Positions 1 to 11,507 of a DNA stretch of 64,000 bases are shown piece after piece (within the stretch, counting starts at the first letter, position 1; every line of letters begins with the position of its first letter). Under the pieces are notes generated by a model. That model was not told the origin of the DNA, did not search any database, and saw only the letters and a program-made list of their open reading frames with translations. Both the position numbers and the translations under genes were made by a program. Origin of the DNA: Cephalotrichum gorgonifer (taxonomy: Eukaryota > Ascomycota > Sordariomycetes > Microascales > Microascaceae); the NCBI GenBank assembly GCA_900312665.1, contig ONZQ02000001.1, positions 4,152,346 through 4,216,345 on the forward strand. The letters run 5' to 3'.

Positions 1-3000
1 ATGACGACGCTGACCGCCGTTTGTTCCTTCAGTCCTGGTGAACTAACTGCATTAAGGTCACGTGTATTACTCGTACGAGTGTTAGAGCCTCAACTCTACT
101 CATATTGAGTAGAATATCACCCGGTCACACTCATTTCTCGCTAAGGGAGGGAGTATCCTCCCCTTTCCAGAGAGTTGCCTGACCGGGCGGCGACGTGATG
201 ACCGATGTCAGGCGCTTGGAGCATTTAATGGCCCCATGCGTTCTCACACCTATCAACAGGCTGGTTTTTTTTCTTCGCCTCACCTCCGAATGACGAAGTA
301 TGGGCGCTGCCCAAATTGTCGGCCCGAAGGCCGCAGCATCAAACGCTCTGACCGGAGAGGCTCAAAGTGAAGGGGGAGGGGGTGGCCTCCGCCAATAATG
401 AATGCACTTACAGTCTCAGGTTATCTATCCTGTTGTCTCTGCGCAACCACCAAGGGAGGCTCGGCACGATACCTCGAGCCGACTAGCCCTGAAAGTGTAC
501 GGATATCGCAGGATTCTATGAAGGCATGACTCTTGATGGACTTCCAACACTCGCCCACCCCCGTCAGTGTCTAGCCCCCTCGTTTGGCGTGAAACGGTGG
601 ACCACACAGCTTTGTGGCCCAAGCCATACGGGGTACGGACTTATAGGTTGGCATACCATGGCCGCCTTCTTGGATTTAAATTTGTGGGCTTCCATCGGTG
701 AGAAGATTTTCTAATGACATGAGAGGGCTTGGAAGGCAGTCAGGCAGGCGTCTGGCCAACACGGCCGAGATATTTGGCTGATTCGTGCATCGAAGGACAA
801 TCTCCCGGGGCTGGCTGGGCTTGTGTGACCCGCAAGGGCGAAATGCGCGGCGGAGAGCAAGGTGCGCTTCGACGACTTTCCAGGTACAAGTACGGAGTAC
901 TCTGCACTTAGATGCAGTATCCGTACCTTGGGCGAATTTGTGATCTATCGACATTTCACCTTGCCGAGACCCTTGTCGTCGACCGGACCCCTGCCATACA
1001 AGGAAGGGCACAGCACAGCTCACTAGGATGTCACGTCTCGCCTCGAGTGGGCAATATTACGGTGTGGAAATTGGTCCTGTCAAGGTCTAGAACCGCAAAA
1101 ACTTGTACTTGGATTTGACAAAGGAGATGATGGCTTGGGATCGGCTCGTGCAAGTGGAAGGCCGGGCCCCCATGTACAAGTGTATCGCTCATCTCATGTG
1201 TCAGTTGGTCACCTTGCTGCCTAGCATGCATTGCTCCCTGAGACCGTTATTTTAGAGTTGGATGGATGTTGCCTGGAGAGTGGAAAGAAGCAAGCGCTTG
1301 CTACTTGCCGGGTGGACGAATAAGAAGGCATTCGCTCGTGTAACACATAGGCGACTCCTGCGGCAAATGGACCGCTCTGCGCACTACTGTTGGCTCGAGG
1401 CTTTCCGTCACATTCCTTGGCACAGATTCACAACCAAGCTCCGCAGATCCTTCGCAGGTAGGCAGCCTTGTATTCACCGATTTGTGAAACGCTGACTCGT
1501 GGGGCAGAGCAAGTCCTTACCTTGGCCCACACACGGACACAGACTTTGCTTCAAGAGAAGAGTGTGCTTTCTTCGGGGCTTATGACGGGGGTGGCTAGGA
1601 ATCCGCCCTCGTTCGTCCCTCCTCTCGAGGCTGGTGTGGCCCATCGTCATCTGGAGGCCGCTTCTTTGTGCCCGCTGTATAAGGTCGATTTCGGTGAGCC
1701 AACAAAATGCTACTCCATACCAGTGAGGCGCGCCCCATATACACCCCTCCCCCCTGTCGAGTATAAGTACTTTTACTCAACAGGCCCTCGCCTGACTGTT
1801 GCTACAATGGCCGAATTGGTACTCATACATTGGCGCCGGCGCTGGCGCAAACAATTTTGCATGGGTACCACACTCGTTTCCCGAAAATACTGTCGCACCG
1901 CCACGACAGTATCATCCTGGGGCTGTGTGGAGAGGATCAGCAGGACCGGCCGCTTGGTATTATGAGTATGTGCTCGTATACTAGTACGACAAGGCAACCC
2001 CAGGACTCGCTGCATATCCCGGACAACTTCAGCACATGTTGCCAGGGATCAGCCGGCAGCCCTGCGCTGGCACGGCCCACAGGGGGGTTGGTCTCGCACT
2101 CTGGTGGGCGGGTCGAAGTCGGTTCAAATACGTTTTACCCCATGCGCCGGGATGCCCGGCGGTAATGCATCCTCGACTAACAGAAAACTGCAAGATGACT
2201 ACATTACGAATCTTCCTGTCACCGGGCATGTGGACAGGAGTTCGCATACCTGCCAAAACACGCAGCCCCCTCCAAGGCACCCTAGCCCATGTAAAGGAGT
2301 GCAATAATGGGCTCGTACAGGTAAAATCCTGATGAAAAGCGGGCGAGCTAACCCGGATCAGGGTCATCCAGCCACCCGAAGAAGAGCCCATGCTACAAGT
2401 AATACCAGGGCTGACGCGAGGCCTCGAGCGACATTGTCCGCAACAGACCCTCGACGTCCATCCCCTCCCCCCCCCCTTCCCTTTTTCCTGTTGTGGAAAT
2501 GGAGGCGCTCACCGACCGGCCGTAGTTGTCCCTCGTGACCATGTTCTTGGGCCGGTGAAGGGTTTCTAATGATCCTATTCCAGGAGGGCTCGCGGGTGTC
2601 TCTCGATTGGCGATATCGAGGAGGCTAACCCCCACCCCTCCCCCTCCAAAAATATACTCACCGGTCCCGGGATCGGAAAAAACGGGGTGGGTCCTAGGTA
2701 ACGGGCGGTTGTCGGGATTTAAGGAACCATGCGTGCGGCGTCCCGCAATTTGAGGAACGATCCTGGCGGGAGAAAACTACCTCGCGGTTGATTACGGAAG
2801 CCGATAATGGGCAACGGGACAAGAGTCTCTCTACGTTGGAGCAAAGTGGGGGACGGCGTCTTACGGGGCTGACGGCAGGAGCGTGCCCGCGGCGATATGG
2901 GTAGCTAGCTACGGTGCCCTTCAGCAATCTCAGGAGCAATGTAGGGCGGACCGGATCACGCCCAAGGGCGCCGCAGGAATGACATGCGGCGAGCATGCAG

Positions 3001-4581
3001 AAAAGTCATTCTCGCCGGCTGGTCAGGCGCCTCTATGCATACAGAAACATCTCTATTCATCGTGCAGGAGGACCCTACTTTCGTGGTGCATCAAGGGGCA
3101 TCCCGTCAATAGGCATCCGTGTTCGCGGAGGACAATGGAGGATGTAGGTCCAGCCCTGTTTGAAACATTCCTGCACTGTTGACATGTTGGTACCCGCCTC
3201 ACCTGGCGGGGAAGGGAAGGAGTGGGACCCGGCCGGGGGCTGTGGACCGGTGAGTGGGTGGGTACGGAAGCTCGGAACAGCATCCGACCGGGACGGGGGG
3301 CGTACGGGCGGCGGAGTCGGTGGAGTGGGCGAGCCCTCCTCTCATCTGCCTTTTTACTTGGCATGGGCTGGCCACGATTCTTACGGGCGATATGCTTTTA
3401 GTCTCGCGTTGCACAGAGTTCCGAAAGCGGGACGGGCGGTCGTAAGCGAACTTTGACGATGCTGAAGGAATAACCGACCGTCAACCCACAACCCATAACC
3501 ACGGTCCGCGAACTAGGATCTTCCACACACCACTCGGATGAGGTCGGGACAGGGCAATACACTGCTCAGCAACTAAGGGGCATTTCCTGTTTAAGGCTTC
3601 TTAGTATCTGTAAGAGAGCCGCTGTTACATTTCCCTGGGCATGGGTACAGGGTCGCCAGTCAACAACAGAACGCTTTCTAATATCGCCCTCCTCGCCCAG
3701 GACGTCGCTTCTGTATACCAGAAACTGCCTAGAACGGGTAGGCTATTGGAGGACCAAAGTACCGAGTATCCGGACTCCCAAAACGGTTGGCGGGCTATTA
3801 TGATCACGTCGAGTGCAAGCTAGTTATTTCTATTTCAAGAATCGATATATCCCACGCGACTCGTGCGTGTCGCGCTTATCATTTGAGGCATCGATATTCT
3901 CTCACCGGTATGTGCCAAGCAAACAGCTGCTTACTAGCGGCGTTTTGCCCGTGTGGCCGATCGAAGAAAAAAGGTGGTGTGTGTGACGCAATAACCGGCT
4001 GTTAGTTACTCGTTCGAATGCAACTAATCGTAACTATGACAAGCACGAGTCACTTGCAACACTGCAATGTGCCGCTTGATGCCCCACCGAACCAACCGCC
4101 ACGACTGTCGCCCCCCTTCTATTTTTTGACATGTCGCCGTTGGATCCAGCGCAGCTCGAACTTGCCTCTTTCAAACACATATCCATAAGCGAACCGGGCG
4201 CACCAGAAAACGGCCCGCCCATCCCCGGTATATTACCCACTCTGAGCATAGTACCAATATCCATATTGTGTCGAATCCCAGGCCGACACAACTCACGCAG
4301 GCAGCGCGAAGGCACCCACCCACTTTTTGGTCCCATCCAAGCTGCATCCCTTGTTTGTGGAACCCACCCCACCTGAGTCATTCTGTTTGTTACTCCTACC
4401 AAACCTTCCGGATCTCATCCCAATCTCATCCTATCCTACGAGTACAGCCGGCACACCACCCCCCCGGTCAGGTCAGTCGTACTAGTAGCAAGCAGATCAC
4501 TCCGCAGGGGAACATAACCCTGCCATTTCTCACTGCCGATCCAACCATACCATACGAGTAGCGTCTGGTGCGTTATAAGCC
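1..4581. other. Gene-free intergenic block
   Basis: No reading frame here encodes a protein I recognise, and none joins to a neighbour through good splice signals. The frames that do occur are short, rich in Cys/Arg/Ser and overlap on both strands, as expected of non-coding DNA. It contains a near-palindrome at 67-80, a GTACAAGTACGGAGTAC word at 884-900, a C-rich run near 2464-2475, and a CT-rich stretch just before the gene at 4582 that may be its promoter and leader. No tRNA or 5S gene was seen. Confidence 0.6.
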
Positions 4582-5512
4582 ATGGGGAACACAAAGAAGG
4601 GCGACAACCCCAAGCGAGCCGCCGGTATAGCCCGCAAGGCCGAATCGGCTTCCATCAAGGCGGCGCAGCAGGCAGCTCGGGAAGCCGAGGCTGAGGACGA
4701 AAGATGGCAGAAGGGAGCGAAGAGCTCCTCCAAGAAGTATGTCTCTCTCCCATCGGACCCCCCCTCATGTTTTGCTCGCCACCCCACCACCCCCCACACT
4801 GTTTGTAAAATGGCCGCAAAAGGCTTTGCAAACCGCTTGCCAGCTAGACCGTCGAACCGCTGTCCCCTACAGCTCGGTGTTCCGTACATGTCGGTGTATG
4901 AAAGGCAGAAAAAAAGGGGGGGGGACCCTTCCTCTCTCACGTGGTGCATCTGTGTGCTGGCGTGTCACAGCAGCTAACCTATCGCGAAACCCCTCCAGGG
5001 AGGCGGAGAACGAGAAGAAGGCCGAGGCGGCTCGGAAGAAGGCGGAGCGCGAGTCCCTCCTCGCCGCGGAAGAGGCCTCCCTCCCCAGCAAGCCCACGTC
5101 GGCCAAGAAGGGCAAGGTAGCGGTGAAGAAGACCCGCGGTCTCGACCTCGGACAGCTCGATGACGGCCCGGCGACGACACTCAACGCGACGGGCATCGAC
5201 AACGCGCTCGACGCGCTCTCGCTCACCGACTCTACCAAGCAGTCCAAGGTCGACCAGCACCCCGAGCGCCGCTTCCCCGCCGCCTACGCCAAGTTCGAGG
5301 AGAGGCGGCTTGCCGAGATGGACGCTGACGGGTCGGGCGACGGGCTGCGCAAGAACCAGAAGAAGGAGAAGATACGGAAGGAGTTTGAGAGGAGCTCCGA
5401 AAACCCGTTCAACCAGGTCACTGCGCGCTACGACGCCACCAAGGAGGAGCTTGCCGCCATCCGGGAGCAGGAGAGGAACAAGATCGAGAAGAGGCTGGGG
5501 GCCAAGGGCTGA
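4582..5512 (+). CDS. CCDC124-like coiled-coil protein (DUF1014 family)
   Basis: Two exons, 4582-4736 and 4999-5512, joined by a 262-nt intron with GTATGT donor and CCTCCAG acceptor; the product is 222 residues. The N-terminus (MGNTKKGDNPKRAAGIARKA) and the Lys/Glu/Ala-rich region to about residue 85 look like a long charged coiled coil. The C-terminal part from about residue 140 carries the family's conserved block, including an ERRLAEM stretch, NQKKEKIRKEFE and PENPFNQV-like SENPFNQV followed by RYDATKEE. Relatives (human CCDC124, and the shorter yeast Lso2) bind ribosomes during dormancy and recovery; that role is transferred by homology, not seen here. The start is the first ATG of the open frame and is followed directly by the conserved N-terminus. 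Confidence 0.9.
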
Positions 5513-6092
5513 CCCTTGCACTTCCCTACCGGCATCATCACTCCCCGATGTGCTTATGGGCAGAGCTCAGAGCGGAAGAGGGGAATCAGCATCAGGCGCC
5601 GCCCATGGCGATCCAAAGCGGGATCCATCGTGGGCGAACGTTGCAGAGTTTCGTGTGTCACGTCCAAAATGCAGCATTCTGTGGTTCATGTGATAGAGTT
5701 ACGTCGTTTTCTACACAGCTTGTCACCCCCCTCTAAATTGAGTCGATATATTTAGAGTAGCTTCAATGATATCACCAATCCACATCGTAGGAGAGAGCAC
5801 TTGCCACCGACGAGAGCTGCTGTTTCGTCGTCATTCCTCCATCATAATTACCCCGCACTTAGCTCTGGAAAATCCCTAAAGAGGTGGGGCGGGGGCCGTG
5901 TTATATACCGGTAGAACGCACACCGCTCTCTAGACCGCCCATGACGGCATGGACTGTCGCAGAAAGGTTGATCAGCGCTGCTTCGCGTGAGCCCGTGATG
6001 CTAATCGACGACAGGTGGGAAAGCTGGTCTTTTTTTTTCGTCGTTATCGTCACAATTTATTTTAATTCGACTTAATACAAACCATTAGTCCT
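5513..6092. other. Intergenic, 580 bp
   Basis: Lies between two co-oriented genes. It should contain the 3' UTR of the CCDC124-like gene and the promoter of the UEV-like gene. A TATATTTAG stretch near 5747 and a T run near 6031 are the only notable features; I see no gene. Confidence 0.6.
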
Positions 6093-7252
6093 ATGGCGAC
6101 CACGCGTATGGGAAGCCTTCCTTCCCTGAGGAGACAGCACCTCTTAGCGGAATTGTTCGTGCCCCCCTTGCGACACCATCCTGCAATCTGTCTCTCCCGG
6201 AGAGCTTCTCTTTCTGACTGATAGGTCGACCGCAGCACCGGGTTGAAACAAGCGTGCCCTGATGGTATATTCGTGAGCCTCACTCCGGGGGACCCGTCCC
6301 TATGGTCTGGGGTCATGTTCGTGCGAAAAGGTAAGCCCTCCCCCGTCCCGTTCGAATGTCCCTATCCATCGCAGCTGTCCGTCGACTCACCTCTCGATCC
6401 CAGGCCCCTACACCAACGCCGTCCTCCGATTCTACATATCCTTCCCGGACATGTACCCACGCTCCCCGCCCCTCGTCACCTTCTCCACCGACATCTTCCA
6501 CCCGCTCATCACCCCGCTCTCGAACCAAGGCTACGCCGCCGACCTCCAGGACAACGGCACCTCCGGCGTCTCTAACGTGGAGCACCTGCCTCCGGGGGGT
6601 TTCAGTCTCCGCCACGGGTTCCCGGACTGGTTCGGCCGCAGGGGTGCGCAGCGGGGCGTGGGAGGATCCCCGCGGACCCCGCCGCCACAGACGGGGAAGA
6701 CTGCGGCGTCGACACCCGAGAGCAGGGCCACGCCCGCTGGCGATATGCCGGGGTATATGCGGTCCGGACCGGAGGGTGTGAGCACGTACGACGTGCTGAG
6801 GTATATGCGGAGCGTGTTCGATGACGAGGAGGCGCTGGACGGGGTGGGGCTACAGGCGGCGGGGAATGTGGGGGCGTGGTACGCGTGGAGGACGCACCGG
6901 AAGGCGCAGGGTAAGGTGTTCGAGGGCGATGAGGAGGCAGAGGAGCAGAGCGCGGCGGACGGGGTGAGGCACCCTGGAAGTTGGGACTGGGACGGGGTGT
7001 GGGAGGACAGGGTGAAGGCGGGGATCACGGGGAGTTTGTCAGAGCCGGTCCTTTACGGTGGCGCGAGCGGGGCCGATGATGTGGTATGTGATTGTTTCGT
7101 CCCGCCCTTTCCCCTTTTTTGCTTCGTCCCTCCGCATTTGGTGTGGCTGCGCGATTCTGACTACTCCGCAGATCCGATTCCAGGCCATGGAAGATGTTGA
7201 CATTGAGACGGTCAAGGATAACCTCATCAGGACACTGGGGATATCTAGGTGA
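6093..7252 (+). CDS. UEV/AKTIP-like ubiquitin-conjugating-enzyme variant lacking the catalytic Cys
   Basis: Four exons, 6093-6154, 6236-6330, 6404-7083 and 7172-7252, with introns of 81, 73 and 88 nt, give 305 residues. The UBC fold spans about residues 15-100: LLAEFTGLKQACPDGIFVSL, then TPGDPSLWSGVMFVRKGPYT, then LRFYISFPDMYPRSPPLVTF and STDIFHPLI. In an active E2 the FHP segment leads to the HPN motif and the thiol-forming Cys; here it runs FHPLITPLSNQGYAADL with no Cys, as in UEV proteins such as AKTIP. The remaining 200 residues are low-complexity Gly/Pro/Asp-rich with a helical segment (STYDVLRYMRSVFDDE) and a short C-terminal helix. AKTIP works in vesicle trafficking with Hook proteins in animals; whether the fungal protein does is inference. 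Joins are supported by uninterrupted family sequence across each. Confidence 0.88.
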
Positions 7253-7608
7253 CGCGTTATCTCTAGAAGGTGCCGCCGTTGGGGTGTATGCACGAAGTTG
7301 GCGCTGGCTCGCCACCTCGGTAATTCCAGGAGTGTGGTGGCTCTGAGAGGCAAGCGGAGCTTCTGCGTTGGAGTTGGGCTCCCTCACTCCTTCCTCTCAC
7401 CGTGTCTCCCATGTTTCCGATCCCATATCCAAAGTACATATTGCTCTTTCCCATGATATATACCTCGCCGTTGGGGAAGGAACGCCTTGCAGCGTCTTGA
7501 TACCCATTCTCTTCCGTAGTTACTTACTCCATACATGTAGTTTGAAAACACAAGCTACCAGACGCCATGAAACTATTCCATCCGGATAGAAGTTTAACCT
7601 ATCGAACC
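7253..7608. other. Intergenic, about 350 bp
   Basis: Between the UEV-like gene and the small membrane ORF. Nothing beyond a possible short promoter was seen. An ATG at 7567 would extend the next frame by 14 residues. Confidence 0.5.
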
Positions 7609-7920
7609 ATGCCTACCGTGTCGCAGGAGACGGATTATCCAGCCCTCATTATATTGCTCATAATCCTGATAACATCTATCCTCGGCGTCCTCGCCTTCTT
7701 CGCCTACCCTAGGGAGTGGTTTCAGCGCCGCCTCATCGACAACTCTCGAATTCCCGAGGCAGACATTCCACATAAGGGTCCCGTGCTCGCTCCTCAGTAT
7801 ACCCCCTCTGAGCCCATCCCCATAGCGGGTACCGTCGAGAGCTCGAGGCCAAGCACAAACGACGTGACATGGACGGACAGCTCGGATTCCATTCGGTCGT
7901 CGTTCCCCCTGAGCCACTGA
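7609..7920 (+). CDS. Small single-pass membrane protein, or 5' exon of the next gene
   Basis: An open frame of 103 residues from the ATG at 7609 (117 from 7567). After a short polar N-terminus it has one clear hydrophobic segment at about residues 10-32 (ALIILLIILITSILGVLAFF) followed by YPREWFQRR, a positive cytosolic-side flank, then a Pro/Ser/Asp-rich tail. I recognise no family. It may be a free-standing small membrane protein, or the N-terminal anchor exon of the beta-rich gene that follows: its last 50 nt overlap a frame belonging to that gene. I could not find a splice join that links them cleanly. Confidence 0.45.
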   Translation: MPTVSQETDYPALIILLIILITSILGVLAFFAYPREWFQRRLIDNSRIPEADIPHKGPVLAPQYTPSEPIPIAGTVESSRPSTNDVTWTDSSDSIRSSFPLSH

Positions 7921-9374
7921 CCATCGTCAAAAGGAAAAGTATGGACGGGTCGATCGCCGAGTCGGAGAGCGGGAGGAGTTGTGGGAGCGTGGAGACGGCA
8001 ATTCCGGGGACTGCAGTAGCCCGGGAACGGACAATATGTGAACTTATGTGCAGAGCGACGCCGTCACCGCCCTTAAGGGTGAAGAGGGTGAGGCCGCGGA
8101 CCTCCGGGGGTAAGGAGGGGAGACTGTATTCTTCGCGGATGACGTCTCCCGATTTCTCACTTTGTGATGCCTCCTAGAACGGGGATATGTCGGGAGGGGA
8201 TAGGGCTGGTGGGTCGTTACTGGGGAGAGCGCGGAACCATGCACCATATGTTCTAGTGCCGAGTGTAAAGGTCACGCCTGAGATGGAGGTCGTAGGGGAT
8301 GGGGAGACTTCCATGTGGGTTGCTGTCGAGGTTGGCGCGCAGCTAGGAAGACCAGATGGAGCGGGTACGGTAAGGGGTCTGGAAGGGTGGAACGGATGTG
8401 GGACGATGGACTCGGACTTGAGTGAGTGACCGACCCCCAGGCATATTCCCGTGGAAGTTAACCGTAGCAAGCAGGCCCCATCTCTTACGGATGCCTCTAT
8501 AACCTCATCGTGGAGGTGCTTCCCGTCCCTGGGATATCCGTTCTCAACGTGGTCCAGGATGACCCGTTCCCTGTGTATGTCTGGCAGAAACCCCCGCGCT
8601 TTTCTCGGTCTGCAGCCTTGGGAGATTCTGACGCCGAATTATCCCAGTACTGTAAGCCTCGGCACGGCCACCCTGATGCTTGTCCAAGTGCGCCTTTGCC
8701 CATACGGACAACAGCGCTCCCGGCGCAGCCCGAACCAAGCCACTACGCCAAAGGTACCGACCTCTGAGTCGCTCTTTCGGGATCTGGAGAAACAGCTTGG
8801 CGAGCTCCCGAGGGAGTACCTCCGACTCCGTCTCCGCTATTCCCACTCGGGCTTTGTACCATCTGCAACTCATGACCTCTCGCTTGAGACTCACCTCGAA
8901 ACGATCGCCACGTCGACCATTCGACGAAAGGACACAGGATCACTCTGGACAAGGGGGAGCGAGTACGGCGACGTTGAAGAGGGAATGGATCTTTTGATGA
9001 GCATCATCACAAGGCACTGGGAGGTAGAAAAAGCGAGAAGAGCGGTGGAGGCGGTGGTCCGGTCGAGGGAGGTGGAGAAGGAGAAGGGGAGGATGAGGGA
9101 GAGGCAAAGGGAGAGATTGAACACCATTAGGGGTAGTATGCGGACGCTGAAGAGATCGCCGGGGAGGAAAGTAGATATTGGCAGCAGGGAGAACGTGAGG
9201 GTAGGGAACTTGCTGCCTCTCTCCGTTCCAGAAAGGCAGGGGAGTCTTGGAAGGGCATCAGCCATGAAAGGAGACACCGACGGAAAGTTTGGGGGGGTTA
9301 ATAACGGCAATGGCAGTATTAGGGATGGGAAGGGGAAGAAAGAAGAAGGGAGATGGTCTTGGGTGTGGTGGTGA
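7869..9374 (+). CDS. Conserved-looking multi-exon protein, beta-rich, function unknown
   Basis: The 3' part is well supported: exons 8178-8369, 8468-8572 and about 8625-9374 (8616 is an alternative acceptor, giving a 43-nt rather than 52-nt intron). They read through YVLVPSVKVTPEMEVVGDGE, SMWVAVEVGAQL, YGCLYNLIVEVLPVPGISVL, NVVQDDPFP, SLGTATLMLVQVRL and then LFRDLEKQLGELPREYLRLR followed by YSHSGF. Alternating hydrophobic strands suggest a beta-sandwich. A charged helix (EVEKEKGRMRERQRERL) and a Gly/Lys-rich tail end the protein. The 5' exon is uncertain; 7869-8087 with donor GTGAGG is one option. I cannot name the family; no catalytic motif is visible. The gene follows the small membrane ORF on the same strand and may include it. 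Confidence 0.5.
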
Positions 9375-10940
9375 TGAGTTTCCTTGCCCACTGATAAATG
9401 TTGAGAGTATGGGCATTGGGACATGCTTGTTTGGGTGTGAGGGGGGGATTCTACTTGTATGGCTATGACTTGACACGCTTAACTCGGTTTTATTCATGTA
9501 GCAAACACGAGAGAGTAGGAATATCGGAAGTTGTACTTCTCCTGTAAGGTAAGGAAGGGGCCGATACGCAAGTCTGTACGGAGTGGGTCTGCAGGTTCTT
9601 GATCCTGGGTAGCAACTTCGTGCCCTTTTAGTTTGAATGATTCTTGAGCCTGAGTATTAGTCTAGTAGGTTCCTTTTGCTGGGAAGGACTGAGGAATTCT
9701 TGTTCTGGGGTGGTACAAGCAGCTTCCTCTGCAACTGATGATGTGTAAATCTGACCTGACAGAAAGTGTCTGTTCGAGGGTTTCTCTCCCCGTAATGGTA
9801 GCTAGAGGCTGACTACCGCCTGAGACGGTAGTCAGTGTTGGCAGACGAAGGCATGTGAATGTTGCGTAGCATAGCTGATGTATTGAATCCCGTCTCTAGT
9901 TAGCCTCTTTAAAACCAATATCCGGGAAGCTTCAAAGCCTGGGAGATGGACTGGTATCAATGGGATTATCTCGTGCCTGCTTAACCGGCTCTGAGAAAAA
10001 AAGAATCAGTACCAAGTACGTCACAACCTACAAATGGGAAGGTCCCGCACTTGCTAGGTAAACCATGCCCTGAGCTTGTGGACTAGGTACGACTAGCATG
10101 ACAAAGATGGGGATGTGGTGGTTGTTGTACCTGCCCTTTAAGCTTCCTAGATGGTAGCTTCAAGCTGCGGGTAAGTGTTCCCACATGTTCCCACATATGC
10201 CGTCAGAAGCCTGCGAGATCGGCCGCGGGGTCCAACCATCTCTCCCGGATCCTCCCTGGGTGGCTCCGGGTGTCTCGAGAGACTAGTCCAGATCAGGCAA
10301 TTTTCATTGAGTAAGTCAGTGGAGCCAATCAGAAGTTGTCAGATAATATTAGTCATTGGTGCGGAGAAAGTCGGAGGAGGCGACCGGGGAACGCGAGAGT
10401 GGCTAATTATGGCGCACCAGTGGCAGGACTTTATCACTCCAAGCTCAAGGAGAAGTCCGATAAACCTCCCTTCGCCCCTTCCTCAGAAAATTTAAAGAGG
10501 CTCGGCTCTATCATCACCAATCCACAACAATCACCACCTCAACTATCCCTCACTGAATCTTGAATTGTTTCCTTCCATTCACTTGGATTAGGACGTCTTT
10601 TATTAATTTACCGAACACTGGGCATCTTGCTCCCACCTCTCACTACAACATCACAGCTGAACGAAAGAGAGCAAAAAAAGTCTGCAGCGAAATTCGGGCA
10701 CGCGACACGGAACTTCTCGCTTGACGAAGTGCGGCCTTTTCTGAGATAACAGCAAACGAACTATTCAGAGCCTCACCACACATTATCGACCCCTCTCGGA
10801 TTGGAATCTCTTAACGATCGCGGAATCACCTTGTTGGCCGCGCACGTTTCTCGATTTTTTTCTTCGGACTCCGGAGAGACACTCGCACGTGCCAGACAAT
10901 ACCCGACCCTTCCGACGTCCACGACATCCCAACCACAACC
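9375..10940. other. Intergenic, 1.57 kb, with a perfect hairpin and the leader of the Ups2-like gene
   Basis: No coding frame was recognised. It contains the inverted repeat at 9809-9835 (listed separately), a direct 10-bp repeat at 10177-10196 (GTTCCCACAT twice), and from about 10500 a CA/CT-rich stretch typical of a fungal promoter and leader reaching the ATG at 10941. Confidence 0.6.
9809..9835. repeat. Perfect 10-bp inverted repeat (hairpin)
   Basis: CTGACTACCG at 9809-9818 and its exact reverse complement CGGTAGTCAG at 9826-9835 are separated by 7 nt. It lies 435 nt past the stop of the beta-rich gene, too far to be an obvious transcription-end signal. It could be a relic of a small transposon, a dyad site for a dimeric regulator, or part of an unannotated RNA. 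Confidence 0.8.
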
Positions 10941-11507
10941 ATGAGGTGGCTATCCAACAATGCTACCTTCAACTACTCCTGGGAGGAGGTCTCGGTCGCC
11001 AACTGGCAAAAGTACGGGCCTTGGAATAACAAGTCAACGCACGTCGTTGCCGTCGACACCCTCTCCCGCCGAGTCGACCCCGCGACCGGCATCCTCCGCA
11101 CCGAGCGCCTAATCACCGTCAAGCAGTCGGCACCCGACTGGGTCAAGTCGCTGCTAGGGAGCCTCGACCTACACTACATGTACGAGACATCGTACGTTGA
11201 CATCAAGAACAAGACCGTTACGATGGTGTCGCAGAACCTCACGTGGTCGAACTTCGTCAGTGTGCAGGAGACGGTCGTATACAGGCCGCTCTGCGACTCG
11301 CGGACGCAGTTCGAGCAGCACGCCAAGATCATGGCCCTGTGTGGCGGGTGGCAGCGCATCAAGAACAGCATCGAGGACTCGCTCGTTACCCGGTTCAAGG
11401 AGAACGCTCACAAGGGAAGGGAGGGCTTCGAGATGGTGCTGGAGATGAGTAGGAGGGCGTTCGCCGAGGAGAGGGAGAGGCAGAAGATGGGAGTGCCGAT
11501 GGTGTAA
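10941..11507 (+). CDS. UPS2: Ups2-like PRELI/MSF1-domain lipid transfer protein
   Basis: A single-exon gene of 188 residues. The PRELI/MSF1 domain fills about residues 1-170: FNYSWEEVSVANWQKYGPWN, STHVVAVDTLSRRV, then LRTERLITVKQSAPDWVKSL and LSWSNFVSVQETVVY-like LTWSNFVSVQETVVY. This matches yeast Ups2/Ups3 (FNYPWDQV..ANWKKYPN, TERLITVKQ) better than Ups1. Yeast Ups2 with Mdm35 moves phosphatidylserine across the mitochondrial intermembrane space for conversion to phosphatidylethanolamine. Family members use no cleaved presequence, and none is seen. The start is the first ATG after a long CT-rich leader and matches the family N-terminus. The length is shorter than yeast Ups2 (230) because the yeast C-terminal extension is absent. 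Confidence 0.93.
   Translation: MRWLSNNATFNYSWEEVSVANWQKYGPWNNKSTHVVAVDTLSRRVDPATGILRTERLITVKQSAPDWVKSLLGSLDLHYMYETSYVDIKNKTVTMVSQNLTWSNFVSVQETVVYRPLCDSRTQFEQHAKIMALCGGWQRIKNSIEDSLVTRFKENAHKGREGFEMVLEMSRRAFAEERERQKMGVPMV

Noticed and set aside
1468..1965. Plus-strand frame of 165 codons
   Set aside because: Arg/Thr/Cys-rich, no motif, and overlapped by other open frames.
2121..2130. GGTTCAAATA, resembling a tRNA T-loop/B-box
   Set aside because: No matching A-box, acceptor stem or anticodon arm could be folded around it.
4979..5521. Open minus-strand frame of about 180 codons
   Set aside because: It lies entirely opposite the CCDC124-like exon 2; Leu/Arg/Gly-rich composition is the mirror of Lys/Glu-rich coding sequence.
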